Below, in pieces: positions 33,825 to 42,940 of a DNA stretch of 64,000 bases. Both the position numbers and the translations under genes were made by a program. Origin of the DNA: Opimibacter sp041746735 (GTDB taxonomy: Bacteria; Bacteroidota; Bacteroidia; Chitinophagales; Saprospiraceae). Within the stretch, counting starts at the first letter, position 1. Each line of letters starts with the position of its first letter. The notes beneath the pieces are model-generated. The model did no database searches. It saw nothing but the letters and a program-made list of their open reading frames with translations, and had not been told where the DNA came from. The DNA is taken from positions 1 through 64,000 of the forward strand of contig JBGTGP010000008.1 in NCBI GenBank assembly GCA_041746735.1. Reading direction: 5' to 3'.

Positions 33825-35048
33825 TCAGGATAAAGAAAGAATCTTAATCTCCACCCGCTGATTTTTCAGCCGCGCTTCTTTATTGTATTTGTCATAGGGA
33901 ATAATGGGATCCGTTTTACCATACCCTTTGTATTGCAAGCGATTGGCCGGCACGCCCTGGGAGATCAGATATTCCTGAACCGATTTGGCCCGTTGTTTGG
34001 AGAGGTGATTGCAGTAATCATCCGGTGGTATGGTATTGGTATGCCCGCCGATTTCAATCACCGTCTTAGGATAGGCCAACAGATACGAAGCTAATTCATC
34101 TAAGACTTTATAGGAATTGGGCAGCAGATTGACAGAGTCGGCATTAAAATAAAGATGATTGATTCGGATCTTTTGTCCGACATAGACTTTGTTGGGCACC
34201 AGTTCGGTGATGAGGATTGGCGTATGTGTGCGGGGACCCGAAGAAACTGTGCCTTGGTTGACCGTGCCTGAACTGCCACCCGTTGATTTGCGTGTTGTGG
34301 ATGTGCCGCTCTGCCCGGTATTAGCTGCGATCTCCACTTTCGCAGGCGGATCTGAGACCTTGGCGACAAGATCCTGCGGAATCATCGGACAATCAACAGG
34401 GACGAGATCCGACATACCATCGACCAGCACATGGCCATTATAAGCTTCCAGAATGGGCGTTTTATAAAAAGCCTCAATCGTGATATACCGGTGCGTACGC
34501 TGAGGCTGAAGGAGGAACTTATATAATTTCCAATCCGAGTTAGAAACAGGCGGTGATTCTCCCAGCAACTCGGCTTTATCACAATAGGTGTTTCCACCCC
34601 AGAACAGAAATACAGCCGGCCGCACAAAATTTTCAAGTAAATCAGGAGAGCGACTGGTTCCACTCTTGTATTGCTCAGATTGGGAGAGGAACACTGAAAA
34701 AGAATAACACACCCCGGCTTGTATAGGTGTGGTCAGAGGCTGCGAAAGCGACTCCCAGGAATCATTATACCGGGTGACCATCCCCAGAAAGGTCTCCCCA
34801 TGATAGGCATCTTTGGAAACTTCCCAAGCCGTAGAAGCTACGGGGTGAATATCCGGAGGTGATTCCCCTGGAAACTTGGCGGCGCCACAGTCGTACCATC
34901 CTCTTATGGGGAAGGAAGTAAAGGCCCCTTTTCGGGGTACATCTTCAAATGAAGGGTTTTGCAACTGGATCACATCCTGCGCCTGCAAAGAGCAGGCCAT
35001 TACTACCAGAAAAAGGTATGCCGCGAAAATCCTTATACACTTCATCAT
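33825..35048 (-). CDS. OmpA-family outer-membrane protein with N-terminal beta-sandwich domain
   Basis: A 407-residue protein with signal peptide (FAAYLFLVVMACSLQAQ). Residues of about 25-210 form a beta-rich, CBM-like domain (LQNPSFEDVPRKGAFTSFPI, HVLVDGMSDLV) typical of Bacteroidota surface proteins. A Ser/Thr/Gly linker follows at about 225-265. The C-terminal 120 residues are an OmpA peptidoglycan-binding domain: TVIEIGGHTNTIPPDDYCNH, LSKQRAKSVQEYLISQGV and NQRVEIKIL. It may tether envelope to cell wall. It ends nine bases from aroA, convergent. Confidence 0.92.
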   Translation of the reverse strand: MMKCIRIFAAYLFLVVMACSLQAQDVIQLQNPSFEDVPRKGAFTSFPIRGWYDCGAAKFPGESPPDIHPVASTAWEVSKDAYHGETFLGMVTRYNDSWESLSQPLTTPIQAGVCYSFSVFLSQSEQYKSGTSRSPDLLENFVRPAVFLFWGGNTYCDKAELLGESPPVSNSDWKLYKFLLQPQRTHRYITIEAFYKTPILEAYNGHVLVDGMSDLVPVDCPMIPQDLVAKVSDPPAKVEIAANTGQSGTSTTRKSTGGSSGTVNQGTVSSGPRTHTPILITELVPNKVYVGQKIRINHLYFNADSVNLLPNSYKVLDELASYLLAYPKTVIEIGGHTNTIPPDDYCNHLSKQRAKSVQEYLISQGVPANRLQYKGYGKTDPIIPYDKYNKEARLKNQRVEIKILSLS

Positions 35049-35191
35049 CCAAAAAGCTTTTTACAATTGGGTGCAATAACAACTATTACCTAAAAATAGG
35101 TCCATTTGTTCCATACGGGTGTGGAATTCAACGGAATATTAGACTATAGTCGTGTATCGGTCTACCTGCGGGCTGCCGGATTAGGTTTTTA

Positions 35192-36388
35192 TTAGGAAAA
35201 GGCGTTGAGTCCGGTTATATCCTGACCCGTGATCAGCAGATGGATGTCATGCGTGCCTTCATAGGTGAGGACCGTTTCCAGGTTCATCATGTGCCGCATC
35301 ACCGGGTATTCATTAGTGATACCCATGCCTCCGTGGATCTGGCGGGCCTCCCTTGCGATGTCCAGAGCCATATTGACATTGTTTCGCTTGGCCATGGAAA
35401 TCTGGGCAGGAGTAGCTTTGCCGGTATTGGCCAATGTTCCTAAACGCCATGTGAGGAGTTGGGCTTTGGTAATTTCGGTGATCATCTCCGCAAGTTTTTT
35501 CTGCGTGAGTTGAAAACCGGCGATTGGGCGGCCAAATTGTTCGCGTTCCTTGGCGTATCGAAGCGCGCTGTCATAGCAATCCAGGGCTGCACCGATGGCG
35601 CCCCAGGCGATACCATACCGGGCTTTGGACAGGCAGGTCAACGGACCCTTTAGCCCTTTGACGTCAGGAAAAATATGCGTTTTGGGGACCCGAACATCTT
35701 CGAAGACCAACTCACCGGTGATGGAGGCCCGGAGTGACCACTTACCATGAATTTCCGGCGCACTGAAGCCTTTCCAGCCACTTTCTACGATCATGCCGCG
35801 AATGGCGTTTTCCTCGTCTTTAGCCCAGACTACCGCCAGATCCGCAACCGGACTATTGGTAATCCACATTTTCGCACCATTCAGAATATAGGCATCTCCG
35901 TCATCCACGATCCGGCTGGCCATGCCACTGGGATTGGACCCATGATCCGGCTCTGTCAGGCCAAAGCAACCGATCAAATCCCCTGTGCCCAGGGCAGGCA
36001 GGTATTTTCGCTTCATATCTTCAGTCGCAAACCGGAAGATCGGATACATGACCAATGACCCTTGCACAGACGCCATAGACCGGATACCCGAGTCACCGCG
36101 CTCCAATTCCTGCATGATGATACCATAGGCGATTTCATCCATGCCACCGCCACCATATTCCACCGGAAGGCTGGGGCCATAGGCACCAATCTCGGCCAGG
36201 CCTTTAAAAAGATGGGTCGGACAAGCGGCCCGGTTTGAATAATCCTCGATGATCGGACTGACTTCCTGTTTGACCCAGGTACGCACAGCTTCACGGGCGA
36301 GGAGATGGTCTTCACTCAGCAATTCGTCGAGTTGAAAATAGTCGTGTCCCTGGTACTGGTCGGTCTTAACACTGGTTTTCACCGTCAT
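35192..36388 (-). CDS. Acyl-CoA dehydrogenase, glutaryl-CoA dehydrogenase type
   Basis: About 398 residues from MTVKTSVKTDQYQGHDYF. FAD and acyl-CoA signatures: GCFGLTEPDHGSNPSGM, KMWITNSPVADLAVVWAKDE, REQFGRPIAGFQLTQKKLA, and the catalytic Glu region LETVLTYEGTHDIHLLITG. The substitutions and ALDCY/RYGIAWGAIGA stretch are those of glutaryl-CoA dehydrogenases, which oxidise and decarboxylate glutaryl-CoA in lysine/tryptophan breakdown. Start chosen at the promoter-proximal conserved MTVKT; the longer frame to 36502 overlaps folB. Confidence 0.93.
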   Translation of the reverse strand: MTVKTSVKTDQYQGHDYFQLDELLSEDHLLAREAVRTWVKQEVSPIIEDYSNRAACPTHLFKGLAEIGAYGPSLPVEYGGGGMDEIAYGIIMQELERGDSGIRSMASVQGSLVMYPIFRFATEDMKRKYLPALGTGDLIGCFGLTEPDHGSNPSGMASRIVDDGDAYILNGAKMWITNSPVADLAVVWAKDEENAIRGMIVESGWKGFSAPEIHGKWSLRASITGELVFEDVRVPKTHIFPDVKGLKGPLTCLSKARYGIAWGAIGAALDCYDSALRYAKEREQFGRPIAGFQLTQKKLAEMITEITKAQLLTWRLGTLANTGKATPAQISMAKRNNVNMALDIAREARQIHGGMGITNEYPVMRHMMNLETVLTYEGTHDIHLLITGQDITGLNAFS

Positions 36389-36413
36389 AATTTTCCCGGA
36401 TTGATTCGAGGCG

Positions 36414-36448
36414 CAAAGATAATCCGTAATATTCCATTGCCATCTAAA
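36414..36448 (-). promoter_or_regulatory. Promoter for the acyl-CoA dehydrogenase gene
   Basis: On the minus strand TTTA, a 23-base spacer and TATCTTTG (plus-strand 36414-36421) precede the ATG at 36388 by about 25 bases. The -7 box is a perfect match to TAnnTTTG and the upstream element is one base off. It supports the shorter start of the gene. Confidence 0.45.
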
Positions 36449-36495
36449 CCGCTGAAAATCGCTTTCTTTGCCACCGCCCATTTCAAACGGAACCC

Positions 36496-36846
36496 ATGGC
36501 AATCATCAAGCTTGAAGGCATGGCCTTTTATGCCCATCACGGATACTACACCCACGAACAAACCCGTGGCGGTAACTATCTCGTCGATGTAACTCTCGAA
36601 ACCGATATCGAGCGCGCAGCCATCAGCGATGATCTCGGGGAAACCGTCAACTATGAGGTGATCTATCATATCTGCACCCAGATCATGGACCAACCTTGTA
36701 AACTCATAGAAACCGTCGCGTACAGAATCGCACATGAAGTGAAGACATCATTTCCGAAAGCAAGCCGGGTCTCTGTGGTCGTCCATAAACTAACACCCGA
36801 ATTGGGCGGCCCGGTTTACAGCGCCCAGATTCAGTATGACCTGTAA
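36496..36846 (+). CDS. folB: Dihydroneopterin aldolase
   Basis: A 116-residue FolB: IKLEGMAFYAHHGYYTHEQT, GGNYLVDVTLETD, DDLGETVNYEVIYHICTQIM, LIETVAYRIAHEV and VVVHKLTPELGGPV. The Glu of the N-terminal THEQ and the Lys of HKLTP match the catalytic pair. It cleaves dihydroneopterin to hydroxymethyl-dihydropterin in folate synthesis. It diverges from the acyl-CoA dehydrogenase gene. Confidence 0.94.
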   Translation: MAIIKLEGMAFYAHHGYYTHEQTRGGNYLVDVTLETDIERAAISDDLGETVNYEVIYHICTQIMDQPCKLIETVAYRIAHEVKTSFPKASRVSVVVHKLTPELGGPVYSAQIQYDL

Positions 36847-36964
36847 CCGTTTATTCATTTTTGACAACTATTTCATCCCGGGATTGGTTAAACTTTCCTA
36901 GAGCTTCCTCCCCTTTTTATTTTTCTGTTCCCAATTTTAGTTTGTACCTCAAATCCTGTACCCT

Positions 36965-37666
36965 ATGAAATATTTGACCGTTTCGTTGACGTTCCTTTTT
37001 GCTGTGATGCTCCCTTCCTGCGATACACTCAAGCAACTGGGCGATGGTCTTCAGGAACCCACACTAGCCGAGATTGGAGCCGGCCTAAAGCAGGCACTGG
37101 AATTTGGGATCAGTGAAGGCGCCACAGCGCTGGCTCTGAAGGACGGATATTTTAAAAGTGAATACAAAATTCACCTCCCGGAGGAGGCCCGGAAAGTAAC
37201 AGACAAGCTGAAATTTATTCCAGGCTTCCAGGATGTGGAGCAGATTATCCTTGAAAAACTCAACCGGGCAGCAGAAGACGCCGCGGCATCCGCCAAACCG
37301 ATTTTTGTCAATGCCATCCGCTCTATGACCTTTGATGATGCCCTGCAGATCCTGATGGGTCCGCGCGATGCGGCTACCCAGTATCTGAACCGGAGAACCT
37401 ATGATCCTTTATATGGAGAGTTTCATCCGGTGATCGTCACCTCACTCAATAAATTCAACGCCATTGATTATTGGGCGGATGCTGTCAATGCATACAACAA
37501 AATCCCCCTGGTCGATAAAGTCAATCCCAGTCTGGACCAATATGTGACAGATAAAGCACTCCGGGGTCTGTTTGGGATGGTGGCTAAAAAGGAATCGCAG
37601 ATCCGGACGGACATCAGCAGCCGTACGACGGATTTGTTGAAAAAGGTTTTCGCCAAACAGGATTAA
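36965..37666 (+). CDS. DUF4197 family lipoprotein
   Basis: A 233-residue protein: MKYLTVSLTFLFAVMLPSC is a lipoprotein signal (LPSC lipobox). The mature part matches DUF4197: LKQALEFGISEGATALALKD, GYFKSEYKIHLPEEARKV, IRSMTFDDALQILMGPRDAA and a C-terminal TDKALRGLFGMVAKKESQIR. The function of this helical family is unknown. Its stop codon overlaps that of the convergent aldo/keto reductase gene. Confidence 0.92.
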   Translation: MKYLTVSLTFLFAVMLPSCDTLKQLGDGLQEPTLAEIGAGLKQALEFGISEGATALALKDGYFKSEYKIHLPEEARKVTDKLKFIPGFQDVEQIILEKLNRAAEDAAASAKPIFVNAIRSMTFDDALQILMGPRDAATQYLNRRTYDPLYGEFHPVIVTSLNKFNAIDYWADAVNAYNKIPLVDKVNPSLDQYVTDKALRGLFGMVAKKESQIRTDISSRTTDLLKKVFAKQD

Positions 37667-38682
37667 GCCAGTATTCTTCGGATTTCTTCTTTTTCTTCGG
37701 TTGAAAATTCAAGGTGTTGCAAAGCACCGAGATTGTCTTCGATCTGGCTCACCTTGCTTGCTCCAATCAATACAGACGTGATGCGCTGATCGATCAGCAA
37801 CCAGGCGATCGCCATTTGTGCGAGCGTTTGCCCGCGTCGAAGTGCAATGGATTGCAGGGCGCGAACACGTGATAAGGTATCGGGCGTGATCTGATCCGAT
37901 TTAAGATAACGCCCATCCCGCCCTGCACGACTGTCTGCAGGGATGCCTTCCAGATACCGATCTGTCAATACGCCCTGAGCCAAAGGAGAAAACACAATGG
38001 AACCCACTCCTTCATTTTCCAATACCTGGAGCAAACCATCTTCCTCGACCCAACGATCCAGCATACTGTATCGGGGCTGATGGATCAGCAGTGGCGTACC
38101 CATCTTCCGGAGTATTTCTGAGGCCTTTTGTGTCACATCTGATTTGTATTGTGAAATACCAACGTACAATGCTTTCCCTTGCTGCACAGCCGAATGGAGA
38201 GCTCCCATCGTTTCCTCCAAAGGTGTGTATGGATCCGGACGATGCGAATAAAAAATGTCGACGTAGTCGAGTCCCATTCGTTTAAGACTCTGATCGAGAC
38301 TCGCCAGGAGATATTTTCTGGAGCCGAAATTACCATAAGGCCCGGGCCACATATCCCAGCCGGCTTTAGTAGAAATGATCATCTCGTCCCGGTAAGGCCG
38401 GAAATCCTGGCGCATCAACCGCCCGAAATTTTCTTCCGCGGAACCAAATGGCGGGCCGTAATTATTGGCGAGATCGAAATGCGTGATCCCTGCATCAAAA
38501 CAGCGACGAAGAATGCGACGGCCATTTTCCAAATCATCCGTATGACCGAAATTGTGCCACAATCCTATGGACAAAACGGGAAGTAAAATTCCGCTGCGTC
38601 CACAGCGACGGTATTTCATATCCCTGTAGCGGTGCTCTTCAGCTACATACAATCCTGGCGCATGGAGGTCATGTATATTCAT
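37663..38682 (-). CDS. Aldo/keto reductase, YghZ/GpR-like
   Basis: A 339-residue AKR. The catalytic residues are visible: Asp and Tyr in ITHFDLANNYGPPFGSAEEN, Lys in IISTKAGWDMWPGPYG and His in IFYSHRPDPYTPLEET. The motifs KYRRCGRSGILLPVLSIGLW and NFGSRKYLLASLDQSLKRMG match the L-glyceraldehyde-3-phosphate reductase/Kv-beta-like subgroup, which uses NADPH. The last 40 residues carry the cofactor-binding SVLIGASKVSQIEDNLGAL. Confidence 0.94.
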   Translation of the reverse strand: MNIHDLHAPGLYVAEEHRYRDMKYRRCGRSGILLPVLSIGLWHNFGHTDDLENGRRILRRCFDAGITHFDLANNYGPPFGSAEENFGRLMRQDFRPYRDEMIISTKAGWDMWPGPYGNFGSRKYLLASLDQSLKRMGLDYVDIFYSHRPDPYTPLEETMGALHSAVQQGKALYVGISQYKSDVTQKASEILRKMGTPLLIHQPRYSMLDRWVEEDGLLQVLENEGVGSIVFSPLAQGVLTDRYLEGIPADSRAGRDGRYLKSDQITPDTLSRVRALQSIALRRGQTLAQMAIAWLLIDQRITSVLIGASKVSQIEDNLGALQHLEFSTEEKEEIRRILA

Positions 38683-38782
38683 ATCAATAGACGGGTCAAT
38701 TCCTGCACAAAATAGGCCTTTGTCGGCCAGTGGCCATTCCTCTCCTGCTAACTTAGCTATCTTTCGCAGAAATCCACATCAG

Positions 38783-39841
38783 ATGAAACGCAAGTCGTTT
38801 TTAATCAAGGCAGGAGTAGGGCTGATTTCCGGACCGTTTATCCTGCGGTCACTTGATCGGCATAATTCATCCATCCTGGCTGCGCAGCAGCCACCAGTGT
38901 TTAACTGTGTGCTACTGCCTCACCAAACTGGCGGACCTTTTTATCTCGATCCGGAATATGATCGTCGCGATATCACGGAAGATCTGCCGGGTCTCCCGAT
39001 GAGGTTACGAATCCAGGTTCTGGGGATAGAAAACTGTGAGCCCGTGCCGAATGCCATCATCAATGTCTGGCATTGTGATGTAAGGGGCGGCTATTCAGAG
39101 TTTGGAATGGTCGCTGGCAATCCTGTCAATGCCGCAGATGAAACCTGGCTACGCGGGTATCAATCGACCGATGCCCATGGACGATGCGAGTTTGACACCA
39201 TTTTCCCGGGCTGGTATCCGGGGAGAGCCACACATATTCACTTTGATGCGCATATCGGATTTGTACCCGGAGGCCCGATCAATCAGACCCCCAATGCTTC
39301 ATCCACCTCTATGTCGCAAATGTATTTTCCCAACAACATCAAATCACAAGTGTATAACACAATAGAGGTGTATCAGGATAAAGGCGACAATCCCACCGGC
39401 ACACACAATGATGGAATTTTTCTTTCCTCCGGTTCTTCCAATGATCTAATGCTGGTGTTCGATGATTCCGATTTTCCGAATTCCATCACAGCTGATTTTA
39501 CGATTGGCCTGGATATGGCCGGTACACCGGTAGGGGTGAAAGATATAAAGGGCTCTTCTTATTTTCAATTGCATCCCAATTACCCCAATCCCTTTTCTGA
39601 TACCACGACGATCCCGTTTACGATGATGACCACAGGCATGGTGACGTTGTCGGTATTTAACGGAACGGGGGAATTGGTGTCTCAACTTGCGCACCGCCGG
39701 TTGACGGAAGGGGATTATAGTGTCACCTTTGATCGGCAACAGGCAGGAGATGCATTTCCGGCAGGTACGTATATTTTGGAAATGATGGTCCAGCATCCGG
39801 ACGGACGCTTCAGACAAAGCAGGAAAATGCTGATCCAATAA
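38783..39841 (+). CDS. Intradiol ring-cleavage dioxygenase with T9SS sorting domain
   Basis: About 352 residues. The N-terminus MKRKSFLIKAGVGLISGPF looks like an export signal. The dioxygenase part has PHQTGGPFYLDPEYDRRDIT, INVWHCDVRGGYSEFG, STDAHGRCEFDTIFPGWYPG then RATHIHFDAHI; the two Tyr (GGYSEF, GWYPG) and HxH fit the four Fe(III) ligands of catechol/protocatechuate dioxygenases. The C-terminal 90 residues are a type A sorting domain (LHPNYPNPFSDTTTIPFTM, GTYILEMMVQ). It is thus a predicted secreted aromatic ring cleaver; the substrate is unknown. Confidence 0.92.
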   Translation: MKRKSFLIKAGVGLISGPFILRSLDRHNSSILAAQQPPVFNCVLLPHQTGGPFYLDPEYDRRDITEDLPGLPMRLRIQVLGIENCEPVPNAIINVWHCDVRGGYSEFGMVAGNPVNAADETWLRGYQSTDAHGRCEFDTIFPGWYPGRATHIHFDAHIGFVPGGPINQTPNASSTSMSQMYFPNNIKSQVYNTIEVYQDKGDNPTGTHNDGIFLSSGSSNDLMLVFDDSDFPNSITADFTIGLDMAGTPVGVKDIKGSSYFQLHPNYPNPFSDTTTIPFTMMTTGMVTLSVFNGTGELVSQLAHRRLTEGDYSVTFDRQQAGDAFPAGTYILEMMVQHPDGRFRQSRKMLIQ

Positions 39842-39843
39842 GA

Positions 39844-40836
39844 TCAGTCAGGTTCTGTCATTTGAAAAAAATGTTGTCGTTCCTCTTGCCAGTTGAGCAA
39901 TGGTAATACTGTGGCCAACTGATCGATCCTTTCAAGTTGCAATGCTGCAAACCGCCTTCGCGAAGCCGCATCATCGTGCAGAAAACGGTGTTCCATAGAT
40001 CTTCTGACAGCTTCAATCGGCCCATGATGTAACTGGTCATCCGCATGCAGATAAGTATCGACAAAGCGGTTCCAAATCAGATCGATAGCCAACTTGGAAG
40101 GATGTACCATGTCCCGGGCATAAAACCGGTAATCCCGCAATTCATCCATCATAATCTCATACGCCGGAAAATATTGCGTCCCGAAAAATTGACGCTCCAT
40201 TTCTGAAGCGGCCAGGATCAAAGCTGCTTTGCTCCGCTGATTCTGAACCAACCCATCCCGCACATGCCGTACAGGGCTGACCGTCCAGATCAACATCGCA
40301 TCCGGTACCAGTGATGCGATGACCCGATGCATACGCTCACATGCTTCCAGGGTTTCTGCGATCGACAACACCTCCGCATCAAACTGACTGGCCGGAATTT
40401 TATGACAATTGCCTGCAATTGATCCGGTAGGTTTGTATCGATACACCCGGACTGTTCCCGGACTTAAGAAAACAAAAGAACTTTTCTTCAGATGCTCATG
40501 CGCTATTTCCAGCGATGTATTGATACGGGTGAGCGCGCGATGCAGATCCGGATCAGAAAATGAACCATGATGATCCATGCTGTGGTAAAGACCATCTTGA
40601 AGGACGAGATCTGCTTCTGTATAGGCGTGCATGGAAGCCACTCGCTCGAGAGAACGGGCCATCGAAGCCGGATTGTACAAAATGCCAAACGGATGCGTCA
40701 GCACATCGTATTTATACCGTTCCAGTTTGCTGCCAATATGCTCTGTAAAACAAGATCCGATCATCGTGATGGCATCACCATACCGGATTCGTCGGGGTGA
40801 TGGATGGAGGGGAACAATGGTATGCAGTGTAGTCAT
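39844..40836 (-). CDS. GSCFA domain protein
   Basis: A 330-residue GSCFA-family protein: RRIRYGDAITMIGSCFTEHI contains the name-giving GSCF motif with a nucleophile-like Ser, followed by LERYKYDVLTHPFGILYNP, LDHHGSFS-like SMDHHGSFSDPD and VSPVRHVRDGLVQNQRSKA (SPVRH). The family is SGNH-hydrolase related and common in Bacteroidota; the substrate is unknown. It lies nine bases behind the rhomboid gene, so the pair is probably an operon. Confidence 0.93.
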   Translation of the reverse strand: MTTLHTIVPLHPSPRRIRYGDAITMIGSCFTEHIGSKLERYKYDVLTHPFGILYNPASMARSLERVASMHAYTEADLVLQDGLYHSMDHHGSFSDPDLHRALTRINTSLEIAHEHLKKSSFVFLSPGTVRVYRYKPTGSIAGNCHKIPASQFDAEVLSIAETLEACERMHRVIASLVPDAMLIWTVSPVRHVRDGLVQNQRSKAALILAASEMERQFFGTQYFPAYEIMMDELRDYRFYARDMVHPSKLAIDLIWNRFVDTYLHADDQLHHGPIEAVRRSMEHRFLHDDAASRRRFAALQLERIDQLATVLPLLNWQEERQHFFQMTEPD

Positions 40837-40845
40837 GACTCGATC

Positions 40846-41547
40846 CTAAACAAAATCTTTTTTAGTCTGTATTCCGCGGCTTCCGCGATGCCGGGCTTCA
40901 TAATGACGTCGAATGATAAAACCCCACACGATGCCGAAAACAAAACCACCAATATGAGCCCACCATGCCACACCTGAGGTATAGGCCGAGTTGGGGACAA
41001 TGGAGATAAAGCCATTGATAAATTGCTGCACACCCCATATACCCAGAAAGAAAAGGGCTGGCATGTGGAAAGACCGAAAGATATACAGGACGTAAACCTT
41101 GACCCGGCTGGAGGGAAACATGACCAGATACGCACCGAGTACAGCCGAGATCGCACCACTGGCCCCGACGGCCGGGATCGTACTATTGGCATTGAAAAGG
41201 ATGTGCGCTGCGGATGCCGCCAGACCTCCACCCAGATAAAAGAGAATGAAACGGAATTTTCCAATGACGGCTTCTATATTGTCAGCAAAGACCCAGAGGA
41301 ACAGCATGTTTCCAATGAGGTGCATCCAGCCGCCATGGAGAAACATATTGGTCAGGAGTGTGAAGTAATCCTGGCCGTTGACGATCTCCACCGGAATCAC
41401 ACCATAGGTATACACAAAAGCCTGCTGTTGTGATTGAGGCATAGTCACCTGTAAGAGGAAGACCAGGATATTAATACCAATCAACAGATAGGCAATGAAG
41501 GGTTTGTATCCTCCTTCTACCTGGTCGTCTCCAATCGGAAATATCAT
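40846..41547 (-). CDS. Rhomboid family intramembrane serine protease
   Basis: A 233-residue polytopic protein with about six TM helices. The catalytic Ser130 is in VGASGAISAVLGAY and His198 in VAWWAHIGGFVFG; the HGGWMHLIGNMLFLWVFADN motif (71-90) precedes them. Rhomboids cleave TM segments of partner proteins within the membrane. The end carries a short basic tail. Upstream of GSCFA in the same direction. Confidence 0.94.
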   Translation of the reverse strand: MIFPIGDDQVEGGYKPFIAYLLIGINILVFLLQVTMPQSQQQAFVYTYGVIPVEIVNGQDYFTLLTNMFLHGGWMHLIGNMLFLWVFADNIEAVIGKFRFILFYLGGGLAASAAHILFNANSTIPAVGASGAISAVLGAYLVMFPSSRVKVYVLYIFRSFHMPALFFLGIWGVQQFINGFISIVPNSAYTSGVAWWAHIGGFVFGIVWGFIIRRHYEARHRGSRGIQTKKDFV

Positions 41548-41646
41548 GTTTCGGGTCGCTTGATGTCGTTAAATGTAACCTGAATTCATGGATTATGGTT
41601 GAACGTTGCGTCACGTGGGGCCGATTCATCTCTGTATCTTTAGTCC

Positions 41647-42156
41647 ATGAAGTATGCGGATGCACGGCATCAGATGATTCAGACCTGGGGGCAATTGAGT
41701 GACCAGTGGGGGATCAATCGCACCATGGGGCAGATACATGCCTTACTGATGATAGCACCAGACCCGATGACGGCGGATGAGATCATTGAGGAGCTTGGAA
41801 TTTCGAGGGGCAATGTCAGTATGAATCTCCGGAATCTGATGGAGTGGGGTGTAGTCCACAAAGTCTATATCCCCGGTGAGCGCAAGGAGCATTACACATC
41901 AGAAAAGGATGCCTGGAAAATGGCGTTGCAGATCGCGCGTGAGCGCAAGCGCCGTGAACTGGATCCCGTGATTAAATCCTTGCAGGAACTTGAAGTCACC
42001 GATACGGATTCCGCTTCTCCACGAGAGATAGAAGCGATCAATACGATGACAACGCAGGTGCTCGATGTGGCCATGCAGATTGATAAAGTCCTGGATATCG
42101 GCATCCGCTCCGGCTCCCAGGCCCTTGTGCGGAAGCTGATCAATATACTGCGCTAA
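41647..42156 (+). CDS. GbsR/MarR-like transcriptional regulator
   Basis: A 169-residue winged-helix protein: QLSDQWGINRTMGQIHALLM, PDPMTADEIIEELGISRGNV, SMNLRNLMEWGVVHKVYIPG, ERKEHYTSEKDAWKMALQIA, then a helical dimerisation tail. This is the GbsR branch of the MarR superfamily, which often responds to osmolytes or choline in other bacteria; the ligand here is unknown. It is divergent from the rhomboid gene across about 100 bases. Confidence 0.91.
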   Translation: MKYADARHQMIQTWGQLSDQWGINRTMGQIHALLMIAPDPMTADEIIEELGISRGNVSMNLRNLMEWGVVHKVYIPGERKEHYTSEKDAWKMALQIARERKRRELDPVIKSLQELEVTDTDSASPREIEAINTMTTQVLDVAMQIDKVLDIGIRSGSQALVRKLINILR

Positions 42157-42273
42157 GCCAAGGGCTGAGGGCATGGGGAATATCTCCACGTGAATATACC
42201 TCTGGACCCTTTCGCCGCTAATTTTAGCAAATGAACGCCAATTGAATTTTAAGAGACATGGCCAGTCAAAATA

Positions 42274-42305
42274 AAGACGGCCAGGATTGAACCTGGCCGT
42301 CTTAT
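42274..42305. terminator. Bidirectional terminator between the GbsR-like gene and frr
   Basis: A perfect 12-bp stem (AAGACGGCCAGG / CCTGGCCGTCTT, loop of six bases) with A-rich and T-rich flanks lies between two convergent genes. It can stop transcription from both sides. Confidence 0.88.
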
Positions 42306-42326
42306 TCTTTCAAGGTATCTCTCCGA

Positions 42327-42890
42327 TCAGACCGTCATGATATCTTTCTCTTTGGCACTGATAAGTTGATCCACCGCATCATAGTGTGTCTGGACCATCT
42401 TATCGACATCGGCTTCTTTCTTTTTGCCGAGGTCTTCCGGATAGCCGTCCTTCATTTCCTTTTTGATATGGTCGATCACTTTGTGACGCACATGGCGAAG
42501 GGTTACTTTGGCTTCTTCACCCATAGCCTTGGCCTGCTTGGCGAGGTCTTTGCGTCGCTCTTCGGTGAGCGGTGGGATGGAGATGCGGATGATTTCACCA
42601 TCATTCATCGGCGTGACACCCAGATTGGCTGCAAAAATGGCCTGCTCGATCTTAGCCAGCATACCTTTTTCCCAGGGCTGAATGGTGAGCGTCCGGGCAT
42701 CCGCGATACCGACATTCGCCACCTGATGTAAAGGAGCATTGGCACCATAATAATCGACCTGAAGCCCGTCGAGCATACCAGTTGATGCTTTACCTGTACG
42801 GATCTTGGTCAGCTCTTTTTTTAGATGATCTACGGCAAGATCCATCTGCTCCTGTCCATGAAGGACTACACTATCTACGTTTTCAGACAT
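42327..42890 (-). CDS. frr: Ribosome recycling factor
   Basis: A 187-residue RRF: DHLKKELTKIRTGKASTGML, DGLQVDYYGANAPLHQVANV, TIQPWEKGMLAKIEQAI, MNDGEIIRISIPPLTEERRK and RHVRHKVIDHIKKEMKDGYP. It splits post-termination ribosomes together with EF-G. Length and motifs are standard. Confidence 0.97.
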   Translation of the reverse strand: MSENVDSVVLHGQEQMDLAVDHLKKELTKIRTGKASTGMLDGLQVDYYGANAPLHQVANVGIADARTLTIQPWEKGMLAKIEQAIFAANLGVTPMNDGEIIRISIPPLTEERRKDLAKQAKAMGEEAKVTLRHVRHKVIDHIKKEMKDGYPEDLGKKKEADVDKMVQTHYDAVDQLISAKEKDIMTV

Positions 42891-42940
42891 GGGATGATGA
42901 TTTCAAATAGGAATCAACCGATATCGTGATGCGGCTGCGA

